The notes under the pieces: model-generated
What the model saw: the letters and a program-made list of their open reading frames with translations, nothing else
Database searches by the model: none
What the model was told of the DNA's origin: nothing
Made by a program: the position numbers and the translations under genes
Source: Nonomuraea aurantiaca
GTDB taxonomy: Bacteria > Actinomycetota > Actinomycetes > Streptosporangiales > Streptosporangiaceae
Reading direction: 5' to 3'
Assembly: GCF_020215705.1 (NCBI RefSeq)
Contig: NZ_JAIWNB010000023.1
Coordinates: forward strand, 62,001-126,000
Length of the DNA: 64,000 nucleotides
Part shown: positions 14,801-24,183 of the stretch, piece by piece
How the letters are laid out: each line of letters opens with the position of its first letter
Numbering within the stretch: position 1 is the stretch's first letter

Positions 14801-17800
14801 CTACTCCGCGCTCACCCGCTCCATCACCGTCGCCATCAGCGCCGCCGCCACCGCGCACCCCAGCCCGATGGCCCAGCCGAACGGGCCGACCGGACGGCAG
14901 CCGAACACCTGGCTGAGCCCCGGGACGGAGATGATCACCATGAGGGCCGCCAGCGACGCCACCGAGGCGAGGAACACCAGCCGGTCCCCGTCCCCCACCG
15001 ACAGCGTCTGCAGCAGTTGCGCTCCCACCAGGCCGATCAGCCCCACGGTGGACGCGCGGCCCGGCGTGCCGGTCATCCGGCCGAGCAGCCACGCCGCGGT
15101 CGCCGCCGCCGCGGTGGTGACCGCGCGTACGTAGATGTCGCGGGTCAGGGCGGTGCCGAGCGAGACCTCCGGCCCCTCGGCGAGCAGCTTGTCCGGGCTC
15201 TCGGTGCTCGGCGGGCGAACGGCCACGGCCATGGCGGGCAGCATGTCGGTGAGCAGGTTGACCAGGAGCAGCTGGCGGGCGTTCAGCGCGCCGCGCCTGG
15301 ACAGCAGGCTGGAGCCGACGGTGAAGGCGATCTCTCCGACGTTCCCGCCGAGCAGGATGCCGAGCGCGTCGCGGACGGAGCCCCACATCGCCCGGCCCTC
15401 GGAGATCGCGTCGATGATCGTCTCGATGCGGTCGTCGATCACCACGATGTCGGCGGCGGCCCTGGCGGCCGGGACGGCACGCGGTCCGAGGGCGATGCCG
15501 ATGTCGGCGAGCCGGATCGCCGGGACGTCGTTGGCGCCGTCACCGGTGACGGCCACCACCTTGCCGGCGCGCCGCAGGCAGGAGACGATGCGGGCCTTGT
15601 GCTCGGGCGTGGTACGCGCGAACACCGCCACCTCGGGCAGCACCTTGATCAGGGCGTCGTCGTCCAGCTGTTCGAGCTCGGGTCCCGTCATCACCCGCTG
15701 GCCGTTCAAAACGTGGATCTCGGCGGCGATGGCCTCGGCCGTGCTCGGATGGTCACCAGTGATCATGATGACCCGCACGCCGGCGCGCATCAGTCCGTCG
15801 ACGCTCCGCGTCGCCGTGGGCCGTACGGGATCGGCCAGGCAGAGGAAGCCCAGGAAGCACAGGCGCTGGATGCGGGACTCGTCGAGATCGGCGCGGCTGG
15901 ACGCGTCGCGCTCGGCGACGGCGAGCACGCGGAAGCCCTGCAACGCCTGCCTTTCCACCTCCTTCTCCAGCTCACGCCTGGTCCTCGCGCCCAAGGGGAC
16001 CTGTTCGCCGCCGCGGCTCAGGTGGGTGCAGCGGTCGAGGACGACCTCGGGGGCTCCCTTGACGCTCAGCAGGTGACCGGACTCGGACAGGCCGAGCACC
16101 GCGTGGTAGCCGCGCGCGGGTTCGAACGGCAGCTCGTCGACCCGGTGCCACTCCCGCAGGCCGTCCTTGGGCGCCACGTGGAGCCTGGCGGCGCCCTCCA
16201 CGACGGCGCGGTCCGTCGGATGGGGGATGGCCCGCCCCCCCTCGAAGCGGGGGCCCGCCCGGAGCGCCGCGCCGACGATCACCTTCAGCTCCGGCGTCAA
16301 CGTCTCGAGCGGCCGGGCGTGGCCGCCGTCCGAGACCTGGCGCAGGCTGATGTGGCCTTCGGTCAGGGTCCCGGTCTTGTCGAAGCAGAGCACGTCGACC
16401 CGGCCCAGGGCCTCGATCGTCGACGGGTTGCGGACCAGCGTGTTGCGCTGGGAGAGCCGTTTGCTGGAGGCGAGCTCGGCCACGGTGGCGATGAAGGGCA
16501 GCCCTTCGGGGACCGCGGCGACGGCCAGGCTCACCGCGGGGGCCAGGGCCGCGGACAGGGGTGAGCCGCGCAGCAGGTTGGTCACCATGAGGACCAGGCC
16601 CGACCCGACCGCGGCGGGCAGGATGCGGCGGCTCAGACTGCGCAGCCGCAGCTCCACCCCGCTCACCGGCCGCCCCTCGGCGGCCAGTCCGGCGGTCCGG
16701 CCCGCCTCGGTCTGCTCCCCGGTCGCCACGACCACGGCCAGGCCGTGGCCGGCCGCGACGGTGGTGCCCTCGTACACCATGGACCGGCGATCCGCGACGG
16801 CGGCGGCCACGGTGGGCGCCGCGGTCTTGGCCACGAGCTGCGACTCGCCCGTCAGGGTGGACTCGTCGATCTCCAGGCCGACCGCCTGGATCAGCCGGCC
16901 GTCGGCCGGTATGGCGTCACCGGCGCGCAGCTCGATCACGTCGCCCTTCACCAGGTCGTCGGCGACACCGGAGACCCCGCCGCCGGGCCTGCGCAGCCGG
17001 ACCCGTACCGCGGTGACCTCGGTGAGCCGGTGCACCTCCCGGTCGGCGCCGCGCCGCTGCGCCCCGCCGATGACGGCGTCGACCACCATCACGCCGCCGA
17101 TCAGTACGGCGTCCAGGACCGAACCGACCGAGGCCGACAGGCCCGCGCCCGCCGCCAGGACCGGCGTCAACGGGTTGGCGAGCTCCTCCAGGGACGCCAT
17201 GGCCAGGGAGGTGGGCCCGGTGGGCTCCGGCCGCGCCGGTTTCGTCCTGCGGCGCTCGGCCTCCTTCTCGTTCAGCCCGTGCGGCGACGTGCGCAGCAGG
17301 GCGAGGACGTCGCCGACCGCCATCGCGTGCCACGGCGTGCGGTCGGCGGGCACCGGCGGCGCCGTCCGCCTGACGTTCCGGCCCACCCACTCCCCGGTGA
17401 TCAGGGCGGCCACCGAGGTGCAGTCGCGTACCAGGTTCGCCCGCGCCACCGCCGTCCCGGCCGGACCGAGCACGGCCAGGCCCGCGCCGACGACCCCCGC
17501 GGCGGCGGCCAGCCGCACGCTGCGCCTGCTGGCCCTCTTCGCGTACGGGACGCAGCGCAGCAGCAGGTGGATCCCGTCGAGGTCGCTGATCACGTCGGCG
17601 TCCCACGGCACGCGCCCCGCGCCCCTGAGCACGCCGATGCCCAGGTCCGCCTGGCGCAGGCCGCGCCGCGACGTGCGGGACACCACGGCCACGACGCGTC
17701 CTTCGGACTGCAGCGACCGAAGCGCGGCGACCAGCCGGGCGCCGCCGTCGACGACCTGGTCCACACCGAGTCGCGGGCCGAGGTACGCCTCCCCGCCGGC

Positions 17801-19171
17801 CAGGACCACGTCACCCGCGACCTTCGCGGCGGCGACCACGGCTTCGGCCAGCGGGTGGAGCTCCGGCGCCACCCCGACCAGGGCGACCGGGGTCCCCTGC
17901 CGCGAGACCCTGATCGGCCGGATGCCCTGGCGGCGCCACTTCCGCACCTCCGCGGGCTCGCGCGTCGCCGAGTACGGCTCCGCCGTCCAGCCGTCCCGCT
18001 CGCGCCGGGCCGCCGGATCGGTGAGGTCGAGCAGCGTGTAGATCCGCGCGTCCAGCTCGTCCAGGCCTCCGTCCAGGTCCCCGTCTGTGCCGTGGTTCGC
18101 GCCGTGGTCCGTACGGTGCTTCGTGCCGTGGTTCGCGCCGAGCGGGACGATGCCGTCGAGCGTCCACCCGCCCGTGGTCAGCGCGGCGGTGTCGAGGAGG
18201 ACCGTGTCGACGCGATCTATGCGGCCCAGCGCGCCGCGGTGGAGCACCATTCCGCCACGATTGGCCAGGGCGCGCGCGAGAACGCTGGTGAAGGCGTCCC
18301 TGCCGAAGTGCGCGGCCTTCGGGATCCCCGTGATGAGCACGGAGAGCCCCTGCTCGTGATTGCGGCCCACCACGGTGGTGACCGCCTGCGTCACCACGGT
18401 GGCCGCGCTCGCGGCGTTGGCGTACAGCTCGACGGGCCCGTGCGGCAGCGGAACAGGCCGGGCCTGCCCCACGACCTGGATGTGACGGTAAGCCCCGTCG
18501 GCGTCCGCGAACTCCTCCTCGCGCAGCTCCCAGGCCCGGCGCCCGGCGCACGAGTCGACGAAGCGGATGGCCGCCGCGACGGAGTCGATGAGCATCGACA
18601 CGGGCCGCGCCGCCAGCGTCTGGGAGACGAGGCGAGTCGAGGCGACCACCGCGTCCGCGGTGGGAATGCTCATGTACCGCTCCAGCTCCCGCCGGATCCG
18701 CGGCGTGTGCTCGGCCAGCGACAGAACGGCGGGTACGGCCGACGGCAGGCTCGGCAGGCGGGCGACCCGGCCGGCCAGCGCGAGCCCAGTGCCCAGGACG
18801 TGCAGCCCGAGGCTCATCGCGGTGCGGGCCTGCTGCTGCACGCCGTCCAGCGCCACCGGGCCACCGGCGCGGGCGCCGTCCACGTCGAGTTCGTCGACGA
18901 TGGCCGTGAGCTTGTCCAGATCGGCCGTGGTCGCGTCGCAGCCCGCGAACACGCAGCCGAGCGCGCCGTTCACCTCGGCCCGGTCCACCCCGGCCGAGCG
19001 CAGCCGGTCTTCGAGTACGCGCGCGGCCGACACCGTGCCGGGGCCGCCGACGTGCCGCAGTTCGATGCGCAGGCCACCCGCGCACTTCTGTATCCGGCGC
19101 GGACGGGGGAGCATGCTCCGTACCGGCTCGGGGAGCACGCTCAGGACCGTGTCAGCGGAGAACGGCCACAT
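14801..19171 (-). CDS. Cation-transporting P-type ATPase with long N-terminal extension (CtpI/CtpF-like)
   Basis: This 1,456-residue membrane pump is far longer than usual P-ATPases (700-1,000) and similar in size to mycobacterial CtpI. The catalytic half has TGES (about residue 774), PEGLP in the fourth core membrane segment, the phosphorylated Asp931 in CFDKTGTLTEG, and the hinge GDGANDVPAI (about 1207). PEGLP rather than CPC argues for a type II-like (Ca, Mg or other hard cation) pump, not Cu or Cd. The first 600 residues hold a ferredoxin-like region and a degenerate second ATPase-like part. It sits between a basic membrane protein gene and the 41-residue peptide, all on the same strand. 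Confidence 0.92.
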   Translation of the reverse strand: MWPFSADTVLSVLPEPVRSMLPRPRRIQKCAGGLRIELRHVGGPGTVSAARVLEDRLRSAGVDRAEVNGALGCVFAGCDATTADLDKLTAIVDELDVDGARAGGPVALDGVQQQARTAMSLGLHVLGTGLALAGRVARLPSLPSAVPAVLSLAEHTPRIRRELERYMSIPTADAVVASTRLVSQTLAARPVSMLIDSVAAAIRFVDSCAGRRAWELREEEFADADGAYRHIQVVGQARPVPLPHGPVELYANAASAATVVTQAVTTVVGRNHEQGLSVLITGIPKAAHFGRDAFTSVLARALANRGGMVLHRGALGRIDRVDTVLLDTAALTTGGWTLDGIVPLGANHGTKHRTDHGANHGTDGDLDGGLDELDARIYTLLDLTDPAARRERDGWTAEPYSATREPAEVRKWRRQGIRPIRVSRQGTPVALVGVAPELHPLAEAVVAAAKVAGDVVLAGGEAYLGPRLGVDQVVDGGARLVAALRSLQSEGRVVAVVSRTSRRGLRQADLGIGVLRGAGRVPWDADVISDLDGIHLLLRCVPYAKRASRRSVRLAAAAGVVGAGLAVLGPAGTAVARANLVRDCTSVAALITGEWVGRNVRRTAPPVPADRTPWHAMAVGDVLALLRTSPHGLNEKEAERRRTKPARPEPTGPTSLAMASLEELANPLTPVLAAGAGLSASVGSVLDAVLIGGVMVVDAVIGGAQRRGADREVHRLTEVTAVRVRLRRPGGGVSGVADDLVKGDVIELRAGDAIPADGRLIQAVGLEIDESTLTGESQLVAKTAAPTVAAAVADRRSMVYEGTTVAAGHGLAVVVATGEQTEAGRTAGLAAEGRPVSGVELRLRSLSRRILPAAVGSGLVLMVTNLLRGSPLSAALAPAVSLAVAAVPEGLPFIATVAELASSKRLSQRNTLVRNPSTIEALGRVDVLCFDKTGTLTEGHISLRQVSDGGHARPLETLTPELKVIVGAALRAGPRFEGGRAIPHPTDRAVVEGAARLHVAPKDGLREWHRVDELPFEPARGYHAVLGLSESGHLLSVKGAPEVVLDRCTHLSRGGEQVPLGARTRRELEKEVERQALQGFRVLAVAERDASSRADLDESRIQRLCFLGFLCLADPVRPTATRSVDGLMRAGVRVIMITGDHPSTAEAIAAEIHVLNGQRVMTGPELEQLDDDALIKVLPEVAVFARTTPEHKARIVSCLRRAGKVVAVTGDGANDVPAIRLADIGIALGPRAVPAARAAADIVVIDDRIETIIDAISEGRAMWGSVRDALGILLGGNVGEIAFTVGSSLLSRRGALNARQLLLVNLLTDMLPAMAVAVRPPSTESPDKLLAEGPEVSLGTALTRDIYVRAVTTAAAATAAWLLGRMTGTPGRASTVGLIGLVGAQLLQTLSVGDGDRLVFLASVASLAALMVIISVPGLSQVFGCRPVGPFGWAIGLGCAVAAALMATVMERVSAE

Positions 19172-19299
19172 GTCGTCCCCTCGGCGGAGCCGTCCAGATG
19201 GCGCGCAGGCTGCTCAGCGGAGCCGTGCGGGCGGCGCGCAGGCTGCCCGGCGGAGCCGTCCAGGCGCGCGGGCTGCTCAGAACAGGTGGCAAACCGGTC

Positions 19300-19953
19300 T
19301 CACCCGCCCGACCGCGCACGCCCGGCGGTGCTCGCCCGAGCGCCTCGTGACGTGGTGGCGGAGGCGGACTTGCGCTGCGAGGAGGCCCTCTTCGAGGAGC
19401 CGGAGGTCGCGGCGGCGCTCGTCGCGGAGGTGCCGCGCCTGCCCGAGGCGGTACGCCGACCGGAGGCGGCGGTCTCTCCCGAGGCGGTGCCGGTGCGCCT
19501 GCCCGAGGCGGTGCTCTTCGGTGTGGCGGTGCTCCTGGACGAGGTGGTGGTCTTCGCGGCCACCGAGCTCCTGGACGTGGTGGCGCGACCGCGGGCGGCG
19601 GCAGGCTGAGACGCCCGCGTGCCACGGGCAGGGGACTCGCTCTTCCCCTCCTGGCCGCGCCGCGCGATCAGCGCACCGGCGCCGATGGCGGCGGCCACCG
19701 GCCAATCGAGCACACCGAACGCCGCGAGCGCGCCGAGCGCGCCGTAGTACGCGAGGCGCTCGGGCGGCGGAAGGAACGTCCGCGCCACGTCCATGGCGTG
19801 ACCCAGCTCCCGCCGGGAAAGGCGCGGCAGCCCCAGATGCGGCATCTCGACGTGCGGCATCCGCAGCTCCGGGGGACGGACCTGGACGCTCATCATCGGC
19901 AGGTCAATCGCCAGTTCTTTGGACGAACGCGCTCGAGACTGGGCAACGGCCAT
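19300..19953 (-). CDS. Membrane protein with long basic low-complexity tail
   Basis: The 217-residue protein starts at ATG 19953 behind GGGGGAGGAATC. Residues 1-60 are soluble with a PxxxMPHVEMPHLGLPRL motif. Residues about 66-95 form a hydrophobic segment (ERLAYYGALGALAAFGVLDW, then AAAIGAGALIARR). The last 120 residues are Ser, Thr, Arg, Lys and Ala only, histone H1-like. It is the first gene before the giant P-type ATPase on the same strand and is probably co-transcribed. The tail could bind nucleic acid, phospholipid heads or act as a scaffold; no function is established. Confidence 0.75.
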   Translation of the reverse strand: MAVAQSRARSSKELAIDLPMMSVQVRPPELRMPHVEMPHLGLPRLSRRELGHAMDVARTFLPPPERLAYYGALGALAAFGVLDWPVAAAIGAGALIARRGQEGKSESPARGTRASQPAAARGRATTSRSSVAAKTTTSSRSTATPKSTASGRRTGTASGETAASGRRTASGRRGTSATSAAATSGSSKRASSQRKSASATTSRGARASTAGRARSGG

Positions 19954-20099
19954 GATTCCTCCCCCATATCCAGGACGTCGGACGCCTTCCGGCACGCGAC
20001 GAACAAGTGTTCCGTGCCCACTTTTATGACTGTGTATCCGTTTTGTGGTTCTCCTTCCGTATTTGAGGGCTTGAGTTGACGGAAGGGGCAAGAGCACTT

Positions 20100-20113
20100 A
20101 CCAAGCGCTTGCT
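20100..20113. promoter_or_regulatory. Catabolic-regulon palindrome, copy 3 (perfect 14-mer)
   Basis: ACCAAGCGCTTGCT is a perfect match to AnCAAGnnCTTGnT. A TTGACG -35 box (20076-20081) followed after 17 bp by TACCAA (20099-20104) puts the operator across the -10 box and start point of the dioxygenase operon, 21 bp before the ATG at 20133. Repression by a TetR-family protein is inferred. Confidence 0.72.
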
Positions 20114-20132
20114 CAGGTGCCAGACTGTGGGC

Positions 20133-20894
20133 ATGGAGATCCCCGTACGCGCCGCGTCGGACGACGAGGCGGGCTTCTTTCACGAGCACGGATGGGTGCG
20201 GCTGCCCGCCCTCGTGCCACCCGACGCCGTGGCCGAGCTCGGGCAGCGGGCGACCGGCTACCTCGCGGCCCGCGCGAAGCAGCGGCGGACACTGGTGGAC
20301 CAGGCGTTCGGGCAGTCGCGCGACATCGCCGAGAGCGACGAGGCGTTCCGGGCGCTGGCCTTGAGCCCGGACATGGGCCAGAACGCGACCCGGCTGCTGC
20401 GTGGGGTGGAGGCCGTACGCGTGCAGGTCACGAACCTGCTCGTCAAGGAGCCGGGAGAGCACGCGGCGACCGAGTTCCACCAGGACTTCCCGTGGATGCC
20501 GATGGACCGCTCGGCGATGCTGACGGTCTGGCTGGCGCTGGTGGACGTACCGGCGGACATGGGTTCGCTGCGCTTCTTCAGCGGTTCGCACCGGTACGGA
20601 CTGCTCGGGCGGAGCTTCACCCGGGCGGGGGACGACCAGCTCAGCCAGCACCCGTGGCTAAAGCAGCTGGAGCTGTCGCCGCCCCTCGACCTCGCGGCGG
20701 GCGACGCGACCGTGCATCACGCGCTGACCGTGCACGGAGCGCCCGCCAACCAGCGTGACCAGCCGCGCCTGTCGTTCACCGTCACGTACTTCGACGCCAA
20801 CGCCCTCTACACCGGCACGCCGTACCAGCAGACGGACGGGCTCGACCTAGAGGTGAACCGGCCGTTCGACCACCCGAGGTTCCCGTGCGTGTGA
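20133..20894 (+). CDS. Phytanoyl-CoA dioxygenase family protein
   Basis: The 253-residue protein has the PhyH fold of Fe(II)/2-oxoglutarate oxygenases. AATEFHQDFPWMPMD gives the HxD pair, VHHALTVHGAPAN supplies the distal His, and QPRLSFTVTYFD gives the 2-oxoglutarate Arg. It hydroxylates an unknown substrate. The ATG at 20133 fits the family start. It is the first gene of an operon with a phosphotriesterase-like protein, a P450 and an SDR, under the palindrome at 20100-20113. Confidence 0.9.
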   Translation: MEIPVRAASDDEAGFFHEHGWVRLPALVPPDAVAELGQRATGYLAARAKQRRTLVDQAFGQSRDIAESDEAFRALALSPDMGQNATRLLRGVEAVRVQVTNLLVKEPGEHAATEFHQDFPWMPMDRSAMLTVWLALVDVPADMGSLRFFSGSHRYGLLGRSFTRAGDDQLSQHPWLKQLELSPPLDLAAGDATVHHALTVHGAPANQRDQPRLSFTVTYFDANALYTGTPYQQTDGLDLEVNRPFDHPRFPCV

Positions 20895-20927
20895 GCGCTC
20901 CAGACGTACAGGTGAGAGAAGACGCCC

Positions 20928-21884
20928 ATGCCTGAGACGGTAAGAGGGCCGGTCGGCGATCTAGGCGCCACGCTCATGCACGAGCACGTGTTCGGGCTCA
21001 GTCCGGAGATTCTCTGGAACTGGCCGGACATCCCGGAAGGGTGGGACCTCGAGCGGCGGGCGAGGGAGGCGGCGGCCAAACTGGACGACCTCCGGGCCGA
21101 GGGCATCGACACGATCGTGGACCTGACGGTCATCGGGCTCGGCAGGTACGTCCCCGCCGTCCAGCGGGTGGCCGAGCTGACCAGCGTGAACATCGTCGCC
21201 GCCACCGGTCTCTACACCTACGACGCCCTCCCTCCGTACTTCGGCAACCGGGGCCCCGGCTCGCTGTTCGGCGGGCCTGATCGGCTGGCGGAGTTCTTCG
21301 TACGGGACATCGTTCAGGGCATCGGCCGGACCGGGGTCAAGGCGGGCATGCTCAAATGCGCCACCGACCATCTCGGCATGACCAAGGGGACCGAACGGGT
21401 GTTCCGGGCGGTCGCCGAGGCACACCTGGAGACGGGCGTGCCCATCACCACCCACTCCCACAGCGCCTCCCGGGGCGGACTGGAGCAGCAGCGGCTGCTC
21501 GGCGAGCTCGGCGTCGACCTCACCAGGGTCGTCATCGGCCACGCGGGCGACTCGACCGACGTCGCCTACCTGGAGGAACTGGCCGCGAACGGCTCCTACC
21601 TCGGCATGGACCGCTTCGGCATCGAGACACTCTCGCCGTTCGAGGACCGGGTGTCGATCGTGGCGACGATGTGCGCGCGCGGCCACGCCGACCAAATGGT
21701 GCTAAGTCACGACTCGTACTGCTTCAACGATCGGTTCGACGCCGAGGTCGTACGGCAGCGCCACCCGAACTACCACCTCCTGCACATCTCCCGCGACGTC
21801 CTGCCCGAGCTGCGCAAGAGGGGCGTCACCGAGGACCAGATCCACCAGATGCTCGTCGACAACCCCCGGAGGATCTTCGCATGA
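20928..21884 (+). CDS. Phosphotriesterase-like metallohydrolase
   Basis: The 318-residue amidohydrolase has the full binuclear site of the PTE/lactonase family: H18-x-H20 (LMHEHVF), a candidate carbamylated K138 (GVKAGML), H176/H178 (TTHSHS), H205 (IGHAGD) and D262 (LSHDS). It probably hydrolyses a lactone, ester or phosphoester in the pathway run by its operon partners. Its stop overlaps the P450 start by 4 bp (ATGA). The N-terminus is short compared with secreted relatives and has no signal peptide. Confidence 0.92.
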   Translation: MPETVRGPVGDLGATLMHEHVFGLSPEILWNWPDIPEGWDLERRAREAAAKLDDLRAEGIDTIVDLTVIGLGRYVPAVQRVAELTSVNIVAATGLYTYDALPPYFGNRGPGSLFGGPDRLAEFFVRDIVQGIGRTGVKAGMLKCATDHLGMTKGTERVFRAVAEAHLETGVPITTHSHSASRGGLEQQRLLGELGVDLTRVVIGHAGDSTDVAYLEELAANGSYLGMDRFGIETLSPFEDRVSIVATMCARGHADQMVLSHDSYCFNDRFDAEVVRQRHPNYHLLHISRDVLPELRKRGVTEDQIHQMLVDNPRRIFA

Positions 21885-23143
21885 TCGAGGGCACGACCGA
21901 CGGCAGGACCGACGGCACGATCGACGCCGCGACCGAGGACGTCACCGAGGACGCGATCGAGGACTTCGACGTCGGCTCGGACTGGCACGTCGCCTCGCCG
22001 TACGCGTTCCTCGGCAGGCTGCGCCGGGAGCGGCCGGTGTTCCGCAGCGAGCATCTCGGCGCCTACGTGCTGACCCGGCACGCCGACGTGCGCGCGGCGT
22101 ACGGCGACCCGAGGCGGTTCTCCTCGGAGGGCTCGCTGACCATCTCCCGCAGCCTCACCCGCGAGACGCGCGACAGGCTGGGCGAGCACGGGTCGTTCCT
22201 GTCCAGCTTCGTGGCGAACGTCGATCCGCCCGACCACACCAGGCTGCGGCGTTCGGTGTCGAAGGCGTTCACGCCACGGGCGGTCTCGGCCATGGAGCAG
22301 CATTTCCGGCGGCTCAACGAGGACCTGCTGGACAGCGTGGCGCCCAGGGGCGAGGCCGACTTCGTGTCCGAGATCGGGCACGAACCGTCGATCAAGCTGA
22401 CCGCCCGGTTCATCGGGGTGCCCGAGTCGGACGAGGCGTTCGTACAGGCGCATGTGAAGGACTGGTTCCAGCTCTTCCTGTCGCCGCAGCCGCCCGACCG
22501 CCAGCTCGAACTGGCCGACAGTTTCCTGACGTATCTGGATTACGTGGATCGGCTGGTCGCTTCCCGGGCCAAGGAGCCGCGCGATGACTTCACCTCGCTC
22601 ATGACCTCGCTGATCGGCTCCGAGCTCAGCCACCGCGAGGTGGTGGAGCTGATCTCCACGATCCTGCTCGGCGGCAACGACACCGTCCCGAACCAGCTCG
22701 CCAACAGCGTCCTGCGGCTGCTGCGCGAGGACGCCTGGCCGGTCGCGCCGCCGCTGATCCAGAACGCGGTGGAGGAGTGCATGCGCATCGACGGCGCCTC
22801 CCTCGGGTCGTTCCGGTACGCCACCACCGATATTTCGCTACACGACGTGATAATTCCGGAAAAGTCGCTGGTACTGCTCTCCACCGACTCCGCCGCCCAC
22901 GACGAGACCGTCTTCCCGGACCCGGACCGGTTCGTCATCGACCGGCCCAACGCCGACGCCCACATGGTCTTCGGCTACGGCATCCACTTCTGCGTGGGCG
23001 CCGCGCTCGGCCGGCTACAACTCCGCACCGCCCTTGACGTGCTCGGCCGCCGCCTGCCCACCCTAAGGCTCGCCGACGAGCCCATCGTCTACCGCAAGTC
23101 CATCGTCGGCCGGGGGCTGACGGCCCTGCGGGTGACGTGGTGA
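21881..23143 (+). CDS. Cytochrome P450
   Basis: The 420-residue soluble P450 has the heme loop FGYGIHFCVGAALGR with Cys371, ExxR in VEECMRIDG, and the I-helix acid-alcohol pair D267-T268 in LGGNDTVPN. The first 28 residues are a low-complexity Thr/Asp-rich run before the conserved DWHVASPYAFLGRLR. It would hydroxylate the pathway substrate with an external ferredoxin; no ferredoxin gene is nearby. It is coupled upstream to the metallohydrolase and downstream to the SDR (GTGA overlap). Confidence 0.95.
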   Translation: MIEGTTDGRTDGTIDAATEDVTEDAIEDFDVGSDWHVASPYAFLGRLRRERPVFRSEHLGAYVLTRHADVRAAYGDPRRFSSEGSLTISRSLTRETRDRLGEHGSFLSSFVANVDPPDHTRLRRSVSKAFTPRAVSAMEQHFRRLNEDLLDSVAPRGEADFVSEIGHEPSIKLTARFIGVPESDEAFVQAHVKDWFQLFLSPQPPDRQLELADSFLTYLDYVDRLVASRAKEPRDDFTSLMTSLIGSELSHREVVELISTILLGGNDTVPNQLANSVLRLLREDAWPVAPPLIQNAVEECMRIDGASLGSFRYATTDISLHDVIIPEKSLVLLSTDSAAHDETVFPDPDRFVIDRPNADAHMVFGYGIHFCVGAALGRLQLRTALDVLGRRLPTLRLADEPIVYRKSIVGRGLTALRVTW

Positions 23144-23955
23144 GTGGGGCGCTGGGCCGGTTCGATGGGCGGGTGGCCCTGGTGACGGGCGCGGGGTCGG
23201 GCATCGGTGCGGCGTGCGCGTCGCGTCTGGCCGCCGAGGGCGCCTGCGTGGGCGTCCTGGACGTACGCGCGGCGGGCGCCAAGTCGGTCGCCACCGCCAT
23301 CCGCGCCAAGGGCGGCACGGCCACGGCGCTCGTCTGTGACGTGTCGGACGAGAAGCAGGTGGCCGGGGCGGTCGCCGACCTGCTCGCGTCGTTCGGCCGC
23401 CTGGACGTCGTTCACTCCAACGCGGCCGCGCTCGACCCCGGCACCTACGGCCGCGATCAAGACCTCGAGGACCTCGACGTCGCCGTCTGGGACCGCACGA
23501 TGGCGGTGAACCTGCGCGGCTGCCTGCTCATGGTCAAGCACGCTGCCCCCGCGATGGCCGACGGCGGCGCCTTCGTCGTCACCTCATCGGTCTCGGGCCT
23601 GCTGGGCGACGTTGCGCATGTCGCGTACGGCACCTCCAAGGCGGCGCTGACCGGTTTCGTGCGGTACGTGGCCACCAAGTACGGCTCGCGCGGCATCCGC
23701 TGCAACGCCGTCGCCCCCGCGCTGGTCCTGACCGACGCGGCCGCGCAGGCCCTCGGCCGGGAGCGGCTGGCCGACAAGGCGGCCGAGCGGCTGCTGCCCT
23801 GGGCCTGTACTCCGGACGACGTGGCCGACCTCGTCGCCTTCCTCGCCTCGGGTGAGTCGCGGTGCATCACGGGACAGACGATCGTCATCGACTCCGGCAC
23901 GGTGGCCCACCGCCCAGAGCACGCCCTGCGCCAGTGGCGCGACGCGGCGGGGTGA
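23140..23955 (+). CDS. Short-chain dehydrogenase/reductase
   Basis: The 271-residue classical SDR has TGAGSGIG for NAD(P) binding, Asp in LDVRAAG (suggesting NAD), SNAAA, catalytic Ser in VVTSSVSG and Y163-x3-K167 (AYGTSKAA). It likely oxidises the alcohol formed by the P450 or dioxygenase encoded upstream. The GTG at 23140 overlaps the P450 stop; another GTG at 23137 is possible. It is the last gene of the operon. Hairpins follow. Confidence 0.94.
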   Translation: MSGALGRFDGRVALVTGAGSGIGAACASRLAAEGACVGVLDVRAAGAKSVATAIRAKGGTATALVCDVSDEKQVAGAVADLLASFGRLDVVHSNAAALDPGTYGRDQDLEDLDVAVWDRTMAVNLRGCLLMVKHAAPAMADGGAFVVTSSVSGLLGDVAHVAYGTSKAALTGFVRYVATKYGSRGIRCNAVAPALVLTDAAAQALGRERLADKAAERLLPWACTPDDVADLVAFLASGESRCITGQTIVIDSGTVAHRPEHALRQWRDAAG

Positions 23956-24039
23956 CTCGGGGGAGGTGACCACCGGGGTTCCTCGGGGTGGTTCGTCACA
24001 TGACCGTCTTGATCCCTGTGACGGTCGGTCGTGGCAAAG

Positions 24040-24122
24040 GTCCCCATGGAGGGACAACCTCCTCCGGGGGAGGATGGTCTGTCGTGGCTGGGGGTCCCTG
24101 TGGACGGACCCCCTCGGGGGAG
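24040..24122 (+). repeat. Two imperfect tandem hairpin modules
   Basis: Modules at 24040-24072 and 24094-24122 share the order GTCCC, a short loop, GGGAC or GGAC, then CCTCC/CCCCCTC and CGGGGGAG. The second contains the strong stem listed as a terminator. The duplication lies between the SDR stop and the Gfo/Idh gene. Confidence 0.5.
24090..24113 (+). terminator. Hairpin, likely terminator of the P450 operon
   Basis: GGGGGTCC pairs perfectly with GGACCCCC around an 8-base loop, downstream of the SDR gene. No T tract follows, as is usual in this GC range. Confidence 0.65.
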
Positions 24123-24183
24123 CGGATGCCCGGAGAACATTCGTGGGCGCCGCATTAGGGTTGTGGCGGATCAAGGGGGATGA

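Noticed and set aside
16745..19609. 954-codon open frame antisense to the P-type ATPase
   Set aside because: A mirror frame of a gene with intact P-type ATPase motifs; low-complexity Arg/Gly composition.
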